Shown here in pieces: positions 8,419-15,937 of a stretch of 64,000 bases of DNA (positions are counted from its first letter, which is position 1; every line of letters begins with the position of its first letter). The stretch covers positions 248,001 to 312,000 of the forward strand of contig NZ_JAASQR010000004.1 in NCBI RefSeq assembly GCF_011762025.1. Direction: 5' to 3'. The notes beneath the pieces are model-generated. The model saw only the letters and a program-made list of their open reading frames with translations. It ran no database searches and was not told the DNA's origin. The position numbers and the translations under genes are program-made. The DNA is from Sphingobium vermicomposti (GTDB lineage Bacteria > Pseudomonadota > Alphaproteobacteria > Sphingomonadales > Sphingomonadaceae).

Positions 8419-9027
8419 ATGACCATGACCATCGATGCCGATCAGCCTGTGAGCGAGACAAGTCGCGCCAAGCGGCTGAAAGCGATGACCAGCACCGTGC
8501 ATGAGGGGGTAGATCGCTCGATCATGTCGACCACCGCCTTCGCCAGCCTGGATCGCTATAAGCACTTCCTGGCGATCCAGTATCTGTTCCATCGCGACGT
8601 GGCTGCGCTCTATGCCGATCCGCGCCTCCAAGCCGCCATTCCCGGTCTCGCGCAGCGATGCCGCCTGCCTTTCGTCGCGGCCGATATGAAGGATCTCGGC
8701 ATCGACCCGCCCGAGGCCGGAGGCCCCATATTCGACACGGTGATGTCGGCTGATCCCGGCACCGCGCTGGGCTGGCTCTATGTGGCCGAAGGCTCGAACA
8801 TGGGCGCGGCCCTGCTGCGCAAGGAAGCGCAGAAGCTCGGCCTCTCCGACGGACATGGCGCACGCCATCTGGCCCCTGCGCCGGAGGGGCCAGCGCCGCA
8901 CTGGCGCGCCTTTATCGCTGCCTTCGATGCGATCCCCCTGAGCGAGGACGAGGAAAAGCGTGCGAAGGAAGGCGCGCTCGAAGCATTTGCGCGAGTGCAG
9001 GCCCATGTCGATGCCCATCTCGGTTGA
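8419..9027 (+). CDS. bacterial heme oxygenase
   Basis: A 202-residue cytosolic enzyme that would cleave heme to biliverdin, CO and iron. The proximal histidine is visible as H28 in TSTVHEGVDRSIM. The distal-helix signature is LGWLYVAEGSNMGAALL near residue 118, and the length fits the HemO/PigA/HmuO family. An AACAGGAG ribosome site precedes the ATG. The gene lies 33 bases after the Slam gene and overlaps the next one. It supplies the intracellular end of the heme pathway and is the strongest evidence that the locus handles heme rather than a siderophore. Confidence 0.88.
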   Translation: MTMTIDADQPVSETSRAKRLKAMTSTVHEGVDRSIMSTTAFASLDRYKHFLAIQYLFHRDVAALYADPRLQAAIPGLAQRCRLPFVAADMKDLGIDPPEAGGPIFDTVMSADPGTALGWLYVAEGSNMGAALLRKEAQKLGLSDGHGARHLAPAPEGPAPHWRAFIAAFDAIPLSEDEEKRAKEGALEAFARVQAHVDAHLG

Positions 9028-9433
9028 AGCATCCACCGACGAGCTTGTCCGGCGGGGGCGCGCCGCTCGCGCCGGATGGCTCGTGCTTGGCCTGGCGCTG
9101 GTGGGGATCGGCTTCATCGGCATTTTCGTGCCGCTGCTGCCGACGACATCCTTCATGATACTGGCGTTGCCCTGCTTCGCGCGTTCGTCTCCGAGGCTTG
9201 AGGCCTGGCTGCTCAATCATCCTCGCTTTGGTCCCGGCGTGCGTGCATGGCGCGCCCACGGGTCGGTGCCGCGCCACGCCAAGATTGCGGCCTGCATCGG
9301 CATGGCGCTGGGGTACAGCCTGTTCTGGCTTCATGTCAGACCCGGTCCGTTGCTGACCTGTACCGTGGCCGCATTCATGCTGTACTGGGCGATCTGGATC
9401 GTTCGGCGGCCCGAGCCGGGAGCACCACAATGA
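9008..9433 (+). CDS. YbaN/DUF454 family inner-membrane protein
   Basis: A 141-residue protein with three predicted membrane segments (AGWLVLGLALVGIGFIGIFV, a short re-entrant ALPCFARSS region, and a C-terminal pair through LLTCTVAAFMLYWAIWIV). LPLLPTTSFMILALPCFARSSPR is the DUF454 signature. It overlaps the end of the heme oxygenase gene by 20 bases, so it is probably translationally coupled. DUF454 genes are often found beside heme-utilisation genes, but the molecular role is unknown. An alternative start is the next in-frame ATG, two codons later. Confidence 0.82.
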   Translation, partial: SMPISVEASTDELVRRGRAARAGWLVLGLALVGIGFIGIFVPLLPTTSFMILALPCFARSSPRLEAWLLNHPRFGPGVRAWRAHGSVPRHAKIAACIGMALGYSLFWLHVRPGPLLTCTVAAFMLYWAIWIVRRPEPGAPQ

Positions 9434-10293
9434 AGCCAGGGCGTTATGGCGGCCATTTTGCCGCTGCAAATGACGAGACCAGCCTGTTCGAAGGCTATGT
9501 GTTCTTCAAAACCTACAGTCCTGGCATTGCGCCGGTTATGGATAAGGCTCCCCCGGCGCTATACTCCCAATCCACTGAGGTCGCACGGAACTATGGCCGC
9601 TACTGCGATCAGCCGATGGATTGGCGCATCCGCCTGTCCGGCTTCGCCGGGACCGCCTCTATCGTCGGCCTGGTGTTCGCCGCCGCGCTGTTCACCTGGA
9701 AGGTCGTCTATCAGCCCGTGCTGACCAATTCAAAGCAGCTGACAGTAGTCACCCTCGCGCCGCTCGCCGCTCCGCCCGAACCTGTGCGGGAAGTGGTCCC
9801 CGGCCCCGAAAAGGTCGAGAAACAGGAAGCGGAAGCCGAGCCGGTACGGGAAACGCCACCTGTGCCCCTCATCCAGCTTCCCATGGCTGCATCGGTCAAG
9901 GCCGATGCGCAAAAGCCGGCCGAGATCGTCGTTCCCGGCTCGCCTGTGCCTGAGACGACCGCGCCCAAGAGCATAGCGGCGCCCGCTGCAAACCGGTTTG
10001 CCAGTCAGTCCACGCCCAATTGGGAAGGGTTGATCCTCGCTCACCTTGAGCGTTTCCGTCGCTATCCGGCGCGTGCCCGCGCCGCGCGCCAACAGGGCAC
10101 GGCCTATTTACGCTTCACGATGAACCGGGCCGGCATGGTTCTATCGGCCACCATCGTGAAAAAATCCGGTTCCTATGATCTGGACCAGGCCGCGCTCGAT
10201 ACCCTCACGCGCGCCCAGCCCCTGCCAGCTATTCCTACCGGCAGGCCCGATGTGGTTGAACTGACCATCCCTGTGGAGTTCAACTTACGATGA
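9430..10293 (+). CDS. TonB-like energy transducer for the heme receptor
   Basis: A 287-residue protein with a rather long cytosolic leader, one membrane helix near residues 64-82 (IVGLVFAAALFTWKVVY) and a periplasmic Pro/Glu/Val-rich spacer. The C-terminal TonB domain (about 195-287) contains YPARARAARQQGTAYLRFTMNRAG and ends VELTIPVEFNLR. The ATG overlaps the previous stop as ATGA. It is positioned to energise the receptor encoded upstream. No exbB or exbD gene is in the locus, so it must use a pair encoded elsewhere. Confidence 0.87.
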   Translation: MKPGRYGGHFAAANDETSLFEGYVFFKTYSPGIAPVMDKAPPALYSQSTEVARNYGRYCDQPMDWRIRLSGFAGTASIVGLVFAAALFTWKVVYQPVLTNSKQLTVVTLAPLAAPPEPVREVVPGPEKVEKQEAEAEPVRETPPVPLIQLPMAASVKADAQKPAEIVVPGSPVPETTAPKSIAAPAANRFASQSTPNWEGLILAHLERFRRYPARARAARQQGTAYLRFTMNRAGMVLSATIVKKSGSYDLDQAALDTLTRAQPLPAIPTGRPDVVELTIPVEFNLR

Positions 10294-10382
10294 CCGGCAT
10301 CACATCCTTTATCTCTGCGTCCGCGGCCCGAATGCTTAGGCACATTCCAATGACAGGTTTCGGTATGAGAGGACGTTCATAA
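10290..10382 (+). CDS. 30-residue reading frame coupled to tonB
   Basis: The ATG overlaps the tonB stop (ATGA) and encodes MTGITSFISASAARMLRHIP and ten more residues before TAA. No family is recognised. It may be a coupled micro-protein or the truncated start of a lost gene, because the following 340 bases hold no gene. The overlap is its only support. Confidence 0.2.
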   Translation: MTGITSFISASAARMLRHIPMTGFGMRGRS

Positions 10383-10725
10383 TGGCTGCTGGGAACGACC
10401 GGCTTTGGTCGCGTGCTGCCGGAAGCGGAACGCCGCGTCTGGGACATTGCGGACGTTCGTGATCAGAATTGCCAATGGCCGGTTTAAGCGACACCGAACG
10501 TTCACTTCGTTGGGCCAATCACCGTTCGAAACGCAAAGACTGGCCGATCCCAGACCCTCCGGGGGCCATCGCGTACCTCTGAATAGCTGTCAGGCAGCGT
10601 CCGAGCGGATGTCGTCTGGTGGCATTGAATTTAAAAGATGTGGTGCTGAGTTGCAGACCGCGGCTAAGTGCATGTATGTCCCAAGAGAGGCGACGTTCTC
10701 CGGATTACAGGAGCAGCGCAAAGGC
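10383..10725. other. gene-free stretch
   Basis: No frame here has a convincing start, ribosome site or recognisable protein. The segment separates the plus-strand heme locus from the minus-strand DUF1214 gene. Its sequence resembles decayed intergenic material. I see no clear terminator. Confidence 0.4.
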
Positions 10726-11808
10726 CTACCCTGACCGACTACTCGTGCGCACCACACGGCATTGAGGAACTGGATGGCGTTGGGCGCTGATCCAGCGCAA
10801 TAGCGCCGTGCCTTCGCGATGCCCAGCCGTGTCGATCCAATTTCCGAAGCCCGGATCCTTTTCCGCTACAACGATCGTCAATAGCTTCCCGGCGCCCAGC
10901 ACCGCCTTAGCGGGGTTGAGCCAGGTATTCGGATTATATTTGTATTCACCTGACTCCATCCACCAATTTTGAAGAACGAAGTTCCAAAAGCGGCAGTTAG
11001 GAACCTCTGTCTCAATCACCCAGGCTTCGCCGGGTTCAAGTCGCCAATAACCATGCAAATAGTGGATGTTCGGATCGCCCCCGACATTCTGAAACATCGC
11101 CTGATCTCGAGGCAATAGCTGATTAGGCTCACCCATGAACATTCGCGTCCAATCGGCAAATGTTTCAGATGTTCCTTTGACGAAGGCCGCAGTCCTCCTG
11201 AGCTTCAAGTCTATAGTTGCCGGATCGAGAGGTTTGGGATGCCGCGGTCCGTTCACACATTCGATCTCCAGGATCACGGGTTGTTCAGTCGCTTTATCGA
11301 AGAAGGTTTGCCGCACGAGAAGCATGCTGGTGTCCGCACTCATCGGCAGCCAGTTGCATGGTTGAGGCGTTTGGCTGACCAGGATCTCAAACCTACCGTC
11401 TTCAGCGAAGAAGATATCGCTATCTTCGATCTCGCCAGTTGATACCATTTGGCCTTCGGTAGCCCGCCGGTTCGCTTTGGTGCCAAAGCTTAGATATGGC
11501 GCAGTACCGCGATGGCCCCTGATACGGTATTCGCGGTCGCCAACAATGTTGGCATTCCAGTAGATGTTATCGGGATTATCACCGCCGATCTTTATTGTTT
11601 CATCGGTCATCTTGAACAACCGTGGAAAATCTGGATCAGAAGATTCCACAAAGGCCTCAAGAGATATCCTGGTCAACCTGCCGAGGTAGCGAAGTCCTTC
11701 TGCCTGGTCGATACTGCCAAGCGGAACGTCGGAGCCACACAGGATTTCTCCGGCTTCCGCAAGCGCAGTACAGAATTCTTCCCAATTTCGTGACAGTGGC
11801 TGCTCCAT
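10726..11808 (-). CDS. DUF1214 domain-containing protein
   Basis: A 360-residue, apparently cytosolic protein without a signal peptide. The C-terminal third is the DUF1214 domain: NCRFWNFVLQNWWMESGEYKY, then LLTIVVAEKDPGFGNWIDT and AGHREGTALLRWI near the end. The N-terminal part is a helical region similar in style to other DUF1214/DUF1254 proteins of sphingomonads and actinobacteria, which often occur in catabolic loci. No enzymatic role is established. A GAGGAGATTGAG ribosome region precedes the ATG. A C-terminal fragment of a close paralogue lies 235 bases upstream at 12044. Confidence 0.82.
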   Translation of the reverse strand: MEQPLSRNWEEFCTALAEAGEILCGSDVPLGSIDQAEGLRYLGRLTRISLEAFVESSDPDFPRLFKMTDETIKIGGDNPDNIYWNANIVGDREYRIRGHRGTAPYLSFGTKANRRATEGQMVSTGEIEDSDIFFAEDGRFEILVSQTPQPCNWLPMSADTSMLLVRQTFFDKATEQPVILEIECVNGPRHPKPLDPATIDLKLRRTAAFVKGTSETFADWTRMFMGEPNQLLPRDQAMFQNVGGDPNIHYLHGYWRLEPGEAWVIETEVPNCRFWNFVLQNWWMESGEYKYNPNTWLNPAKAVLGAGKLLTIVVAEKDPGFGNWIDTAGHREGTALLRWISAQRHPVPQCRVVRTSSRSG

Positions 11809-12043
11809 CTCAATCTCCTCGAATGACGAAAGTGCGCGCGGACGGCGCGATGCGGAATTGTTGCATGTTCAACACCGCATCGTGTCAGTTGAGCACGCGC
11901 ATCTCAGCTCTGCCGATATACCTGCCAGCCACCGGCGTCGCCTTCCAAGGGCCGCAACGGTGCGGCCCTCCGGAGAATGCGCTTGGCTGGCCTGGACAAA
12001 CCGCAGCCTTCAGTTCCGGTGCGGCGCAGCTTACTGAACGGGA

Positions 12044-12150
12044 TTAGTCAAGCGACACCACCCGGCATTCGGGCGTCGGATGCTCATCAGCCTCGATCCA
12101 GCGCCAGAGCGCCGTGCCGGAACGGTGGCCGGCAAGGTCGATCCAGTTGC
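12044..12150 (-). pseudogene. C-terminal fragment of a second DUF1214 gene
   Basis: On the minus strand the sequence reads GNWIDLAGHRSGTALWRW, followed by IEADEHPTPECRVVSLD and a stop. This aligns directly with the end of the intact neighbour (GNWIDTAGHREGTALLRW, then ISAQRHPVPQCRVV). The rest of the gene is absent: the reading sense breaks at about 12150, where an opposite-strand mlaA fragment begins. It is therefore a remnant of a paralogue left after a deletion. Confidence 0.75.
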
Positions 12151-12542
12151 CATATCGTCCCAATGGTCTTGCCAATGTGCTGGGCTATTATGGCGTAGGT
12201 CCCGGCCCCTACATGTATCTGCCGATCGTCGGACCGACGACATTGCGCGATATCATTGGCGACACGGTGGACAATATGGCGGTGCCTTTTCTGATCGGAA
12301 AGCCATTCACCGAACCCGCCTATGTCATTCCGGCGACGATCCTCAACCAGCTTGGTGAACGTGCTGCCTTTGACGATACCGTCCGGCAGATCCGCAAAGA
12401 AGATGATCCCTATGCTGCCTATCGCGAGTTGTATCTGAAGCAGCGCAAGACAGAGATCGAGGCGCTGCATGGGCGCACTGGCGATGATGCGGTGCCGGTT
12501 TATGGGCGGCGAATGGGAGAAGGCGAGGGAGCCCGGCAGTAA
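12150..12542 (+). pseudogene. mlaA: headless mlaA (VacJ) lipoprotein gene
   Basis: The frame encodes PYRPNGLANVLGYYGVGPGP, YMYLPIVGPTTLRDIIGDTVDN and about 85 more residues to a TAA. This is the C-terminal half of MlaA/VacJ, the outer-membrane lipoprotein of the phospholipid-retrieval pathway. The signal peptide, lipobox and first half are missing, because the sequence changes into the minus-strand DUF1214 fragment at about 12150. The longer open frame from 12114 is out of context. It is non-functional unless fused to other coding sequence. Confidence 0.72.
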
Positions 12543-12618
12543 CAGCCAGGCGATCCATTATAGACGCTGGCTGATCAATCTTCCGTGCCGAGGTGCACAG
12601 CGTCGGCCCCTATACCCG

Positions 12619-13371
12619 TCAGGATCGGGTGAAGCGCCAATGATCAGCGTCGCTCTCAGCGGGGTCGAACTGATATCCGTCACTGTCGAAGCCGCGCATG
12701 GCCTCGACGTCGCTGATATGATGTTCGCACATCCACCGCGCCATCATGCCCCGCGCCTTCTTCGCGTTGAAGCTCACAAAACGCGGGCCGTTCGGACCCG
12801 GCTCGCGAAAATCAACGTGGATCACGCGCAGTCCTTTCAGCCTGCCTTCGACAGCCGCGAAATATTCCTGGCTGGCGAGATTGAGTACCACATCCGATCC
12901 CTCTTCCGCGACCTGCGCACGCAGCAGTGCGGCGATGCGATCGCCCCACCAGTCGGTCAGCTTCCTGTGGCGGGGCGCCCAGCGGGTTCCCATCTCCAGA
13001 CGATAGGGGCGGATAGCGTCAAGGGGCCGGAGTAGCCCATAGAGACCTGACAGTATCCGCACATGATCCTGTGCAAAGGCGACGCCAGCCTCGTCCAGCG
13101 TGTCAACGTCGAACCCGGTGTAGACGTCACCGGCAAAAGCATAGAGCGCCTGCCTTTGAGGCAGATCGGCAAAATCGCGAAAGCGGTCCGCATTGAGTTT
13201 CGCCAGGCGCGGCGAAATATGCATCAGCTCTGCCAGTCGCTTTTGCGAAAGGTTCGCCGCCGACCCGGCGAGGCTGCGCGCTTCTTCGGCGAAATGCGGG
13301 ACAGTAACCGCCAGGGGCGGCAACGCGCGCTCATAGTCGAGTGTCTTGGCTGGAGAAAGGAGAGCGATCAT
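12619..13371 (-). CDS. yaaA: YaaA family peroxide-stress protein
   Basis: A 250-residue DUF328/UPF0246 protein starting MIALLSPAKTLDYE, the family signature. It also has LSGLYGLLRPLDAIRPYRLEMGT, NLASQEYFAAV and VSFNAKKARGMMARW. In E. coli YaaA limits free iron during hydrogen peroxide stress. Length and motifs are complete. It stands alone between the mlaA remnant and a small hypothetical gene on the same strand. Confidence 0.93.
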   Translation of the reverse strand: MIALLSPAKTLDYERALPPLAVTVPHFAEEARSLAGSAANLSQKRLAELMHISPRLAKLNADRFRDFADLPQRQALYAFAGDVYTGFDVDTLDEAGVAFAQDHVRILSGLYGLLRPLDAIRPYRLEMGTRWAPRHRKLTDWWGDRIAALLRAQVAEEGSDVVLNLASQEYFAAVEGRLKGLRVIHVDFREPGPNGPRFVSFNAKKARGMMARWMCEHHISDVEAMRGFDSDGYQFDPAESDADHWRFTRS

Positions 13372-13418
13372 CGCTCAGGCGGTAGCTGCGGCCCAGCCAG
13401 GCGTCAAACCATCGATCT

Positions 13419-13619
13419 TCAGGCTTTGGGCGTGACCCAGACCTCGACAGGAGCCACGAATTTCCCCGGAGCAGGCTTGCCCACGTTTACCCGGTCAGCC
13501 GTGACCCGCTCTCCCGTTTCCAGGTGAAACGTCACCCAGGGCTTGGGCATGCGCCCGAAGGTCATCTTCTGGATCGGCTGGCCGGTGGTGGAATTCATGA
13601 TCGTTGCGATGATGCTCAT
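13419..13619 (-). CDS. small conserved-looking hypothetical protein
   Basis: A 66-residue protein, MSIIATIMNSTTGQPIQKMT onward, rich in beta-forming residues with a basic, Pro-rich end. There is no signal peptide or membrane segment. It lies 47 bases upstream of yaaA on the same strand and has a palindrome 26 bases before its start. I recognise no family. Codon usage looks typical of its neighbours. Confidence 0.5.
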   Translation of the reverse strand: MSIIATIMNSTTGQPIQKMTFGRMPKPWVTFHLETGERVTADRVNVGKPAPGKFVAPVEVWVTPKA

Positions 13620-13644
13620 CCGGTTCCCTTAGCGTCGATCGCAA

Positions 13645-13659
13645 GCAATGGTCCATTGC
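13645..13659. promoter_or_regulatory. 15-base palindrome upstream of the small gene
   Basis: GCAATGG, T, CCATTGC forms a perfect dyad with a one-base centre. It lies 26 bases before the minus-strand start at 13619. The position suits an operator, but no regulator can be named. Confidence 0.3.
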
Positions 13660-13860
13660 GCTGAGTTCTTATCCCCGGGTTATTCTTGCGGAGAACCCGA
13701 TCAAGGATCGACTACCGGCCAGGCCCGACCCTTACCAGACGTTCATGCCAGACCAAGTGGCGCATAAGTGCGGACAGACTGGTTATCTGGCTTTTCTCCC
13801 CAAAATGATCCGAATGCACTATCCTCGGTTGCTGGACAGTGGCCAAAATAAAGGTGAGAT

Positions 13861-14385
13861 ATGGATCGAGCAGTGATCTTGACGGTGGTCGGTAGCGATC
13901 GCCCAGGGCTGACGCGTGCTATCGCCGAAGCGGTATTCGATTCGGGCGGTAATTGGCTCGAAAGTCATCTCTCCCGCCTAGGCGGAAAATATGTTGGATC
14001 CGTGCTGGTTGAGCTGCCCGAGGACCGGTTGGATGAACTTGACGTCGCGGTCCGCAGTATCGATGCGATGGGCATCAAGATCGATATCATCGCGGCTGCG
14101 GAAGATGAAGAACGCAGCGGCTTGTCGCAGGCCATCGAAATTGTCGGGCAAGATCGTCCCGGGATAGTGCGGGAGGTGACGTCGGCGCTCGCCAAGCTCG
14201 ACGTCAACATCGACGACTTCATCACCAAGATTGAAGGGAGTGCCTGGTCGGGCGCACCGCTCTTCCGCGCGAAAGCGCAGATCGTGCTGCCTGCGGGTCT
14301 TTCCACTGACAAGCTTCGCGAGGCACTGGAGGCCATATCTGGCGAGATCATGGTCGATTTCGTAGCGGAGCCCGTATCGAGCTAA
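13861..14385 (+). CDS. ACT-domain regulator resembling glycine cleavage repressor GcvR
   Basis: A 174-residue protein made of two ACT domains. The first begins VILTVVGSDRPGLTRAIAEAV (about 5-75). The second begins IEIVGQDRPGIVREVTSAL (about 90-170). The GcvR/ACT tandem binds small ligands such as amino acids and acts through protein contacts, with no DNA-binding domain. AAGGTGAGAT precedes the ATG. It has no glycine-cleavage neighbours, so the regulatory target is unknown. Confidence 0.8.
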   Translation: MDRAVILTVVGSDRPGLTRAIAEAVFDSGGNWLESHLSRLGGKYVGSVLVELPEDRLDELDVAVRSIDAMGIKIDIIAAAEDEERSGLSQAIEIVGQDRPGIVREVTSALAKLDVNIDDFITKIEGSAWSGAPLFRAKAQIVLPAGLSTDKLREALEAISGEIMVDFVAEPVSS

Positions 14386-14429
14386 ATGACGCCCGCTACC
14401 TATTCGGCAGTCTGGTACGATTAACTGCG

Positions 14430-14465
14430 AAAAAAGCCCGGCTGCCATGATAACAGCCGGGCAGT
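14430..14465 (-). terminator. intrinsic terminator, bidirectional, strongest for the minus strand
   Basis: The nine-base arms GCCCGGCTG (14436-14444) and CAGCCGGGC (14454-14462) flank a nine-base loop. On the minus strand they are followed by six U residues, so this ends the LuxR transcript. On the plus strand the tail is only AGTTT, which may still stop the ACT-domain transcript 50 bases after its stop. Confidence 0.75.
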
Positions 14466-14540
14466 TTGAAGTCTCACCGGCTAAGCCGTGAGCATTCGGG
14501 TCGCGAGGTCCCCTTATCGGCTTTGCAGCGCCGGGTCATA

Positions 14541-14554
14541 CCCCCGATCGGGGG
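14541..14554. promoter_or_regulatory. CCCCCGATCGGGGG palindrome downstream of the LuxR gene
   Basis: A perfect 14-base palindrome between the LuxR stop and its terminator. The same CCCCGATCGGGG core, in a similar ATA-flanked context, recurs at 15866-15877 in the LuxR/autotransporter intergenic region. Two copies at one locus suggest a binding site of the local regulator. Confidence 0.4.
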
Positions 14555-14634
14555 AACGCTGCGGAAAATCATGCGGGAGGGCTGCGCCTCGCAAACAAGT
14601 TGATCGGCAGCGGCCCGCGCTCTTTCAGTCCTAC

Positions 14635-15729
14635 TTAGCGCCGCAGCATATCGCCGAGCATCGTCATCAGTTCCATCTCCCGGCTCACCCCGAGTTTGGA
14701 GAAAATGGATTTGATCTGCGTCTTGACGGTCTGTGCGCTAGTGTCCCGCGCGGCGGCGATCTGATCGCGCGTCTCGCCTCTACCCAGGGCCAAGGCAACC
14801 TCCGCTTCGGCAGCAGAAAGTCCATATGCCATGCGCAAAACAGCAGGCGCGGCATCGTGCCACCGCCGCCCCGAGCGGACGATGACAAGAATTTGCGAAG
14901 CAAGGCTGAGGCGCCCGGGCTGCGAAGGGAGGCGGCAGATGTCCACCACCATTGGCATCTGCTTGCCAGCACTTCCGAGCAGCAAGGTTTCGAACCCTAA
15001 TGGCTGGCGATGCCGCCGCGCGAGCGCTTTTAACAGCGCCGCGTCATCACGTGGGTGCGGGAGGCCGATCTTGCCATCCATCACCCTGAAGCGTCCGGCG
15101 GAAAGCAGTGCTGACGCTTCGGTCGTCTCGGCCTTCAGATTGCCAGCCTCATCGCAGACAAAGATCGGCAGGCCGACATATTCCAGGGCGCCGTTCAACA
15201 GCGCGGTGCCACGACTTTCAAGGGCAATCTGCATTTTGACCGCCCTACCCACATGGGGCGCTATCGCGGCGAATAACTCGCGCGTTTCGGCATCGGTCCT
15301 GCCGTCTTTCCGGCTACGGTTGAGAGCAAGGCCGACAAACCGACCTCCCCCTTCAAGTAATTTGGTCTGACAACCGTCCATGATGTCATAGGCGTCGCAC
15401 ATCTCACGATAGAGGTCGAAACCAGAGCCGCGCCCGACCGCACGATAATCTGCTTCACTGCGAATGACGAATGGCTGATCACTGAGCGAGGCGCGCACGC
15501 GAACATTAATGTTGGGATCGCCGCGCTCCTGCTCAACGAAGCAAGCTATCTCTTCTTGACTTAAATCATTGATCCAGTTGAAGGGCACCTCGCCGGGCGC
15601 AAAACCAATGAGCTGGCCATACGTACTACCAGTCAGTTCCGCCATGGCCCGAAGCGCGCCGAGCCACTCATTTCCATCAATGGCAGCCATGGCGAAACGC
15701 TCGCCCAGCGCCCAAATCTTATCTTCCAC
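14635..15729 (-). CDS. LuxR-type transcriptional regulator
   Basis: A 364-residue protein. The N-terminal about 290 residues are a sensor-like region without a recognised ligand signature. The C-terminal helix-turn-helix (about 300-360) reads YGLSAAEAEVALALGRGETR, then QIAAARDTSAQTVKTQIKSIFSKLGVSRE, the classic LuxR/GerE fold. It is divergent from a giant autotransporter gene and is flanked by two copies of a CCCCGATCGGGG palindrome. It is therefore likely the autotransporter regulator and possibly autoregulated. The inducing signal is unknown. Confidence 0.85.
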   Translation of the reverse strand: MEDKIWALGERFAMAAIDGNEWLGALRAMAELTGSTYGQLIGFAPGEVPFNWINDLSQEEIACFVEQERGDPNINVRVRASLSDQPFVIRSEADYRAVGRGSGFDLYREMCDAYDIMDGCQTKLLEGGGRFVGLALNRSRKDGRTDAETRELFAAIAPHVGRAVKMQIALESRGTALLNGALEYVGLPIFVCDEAGNLKAETTEASALLSAGRFRVMDGKIGLPHPRDDAALLKALARRHRQPLGFETLLLGSAGKQMPMVVDICRLPSQPGRLSLASQILVIVRSGRRWHDAAPAVLRMAYGLSAAEAEVALALGRGETRDQIAAARDTSAQTVKTQIKSIFSKLGVSREMELMTMLGDMLRR

Positions 15730-15865
15730 CCTGTTTCGTTCCTGTCCCGCGACCCGGTCAGAACGTCTATATCTTTGGCTGATCCAGCGTGAGAGCGCGT
15801 GAGCAGCAAGAGGATTTAGGCAGCTCTGGGAAGAAACACAATATTTTAGCTGCGGCGGTCCGATA

Positions 15866-15877
15866 CCCCGATCGGGG
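15866..15877. promoter_or_regulatory. CCCCGATCGGGG palindrome in the luxR/autotransporter promoter region
   Basis: A perfect 12-base palindrome (extended on one side to GGGGGA), 60 bases before the autotransporter start and 137 bases before the divergent LuxR start. Its second copy lies just downstream of the LuxR gene. Candidate operator for the LuxR protein. Confidence 0.45.
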
Positions 15878-15937
15878 GATGCGAACAGGAATGCGTTTTG
15901 CTTATCCCCGTTCCCAATCGTCTGGAGGGGGTTTTAC

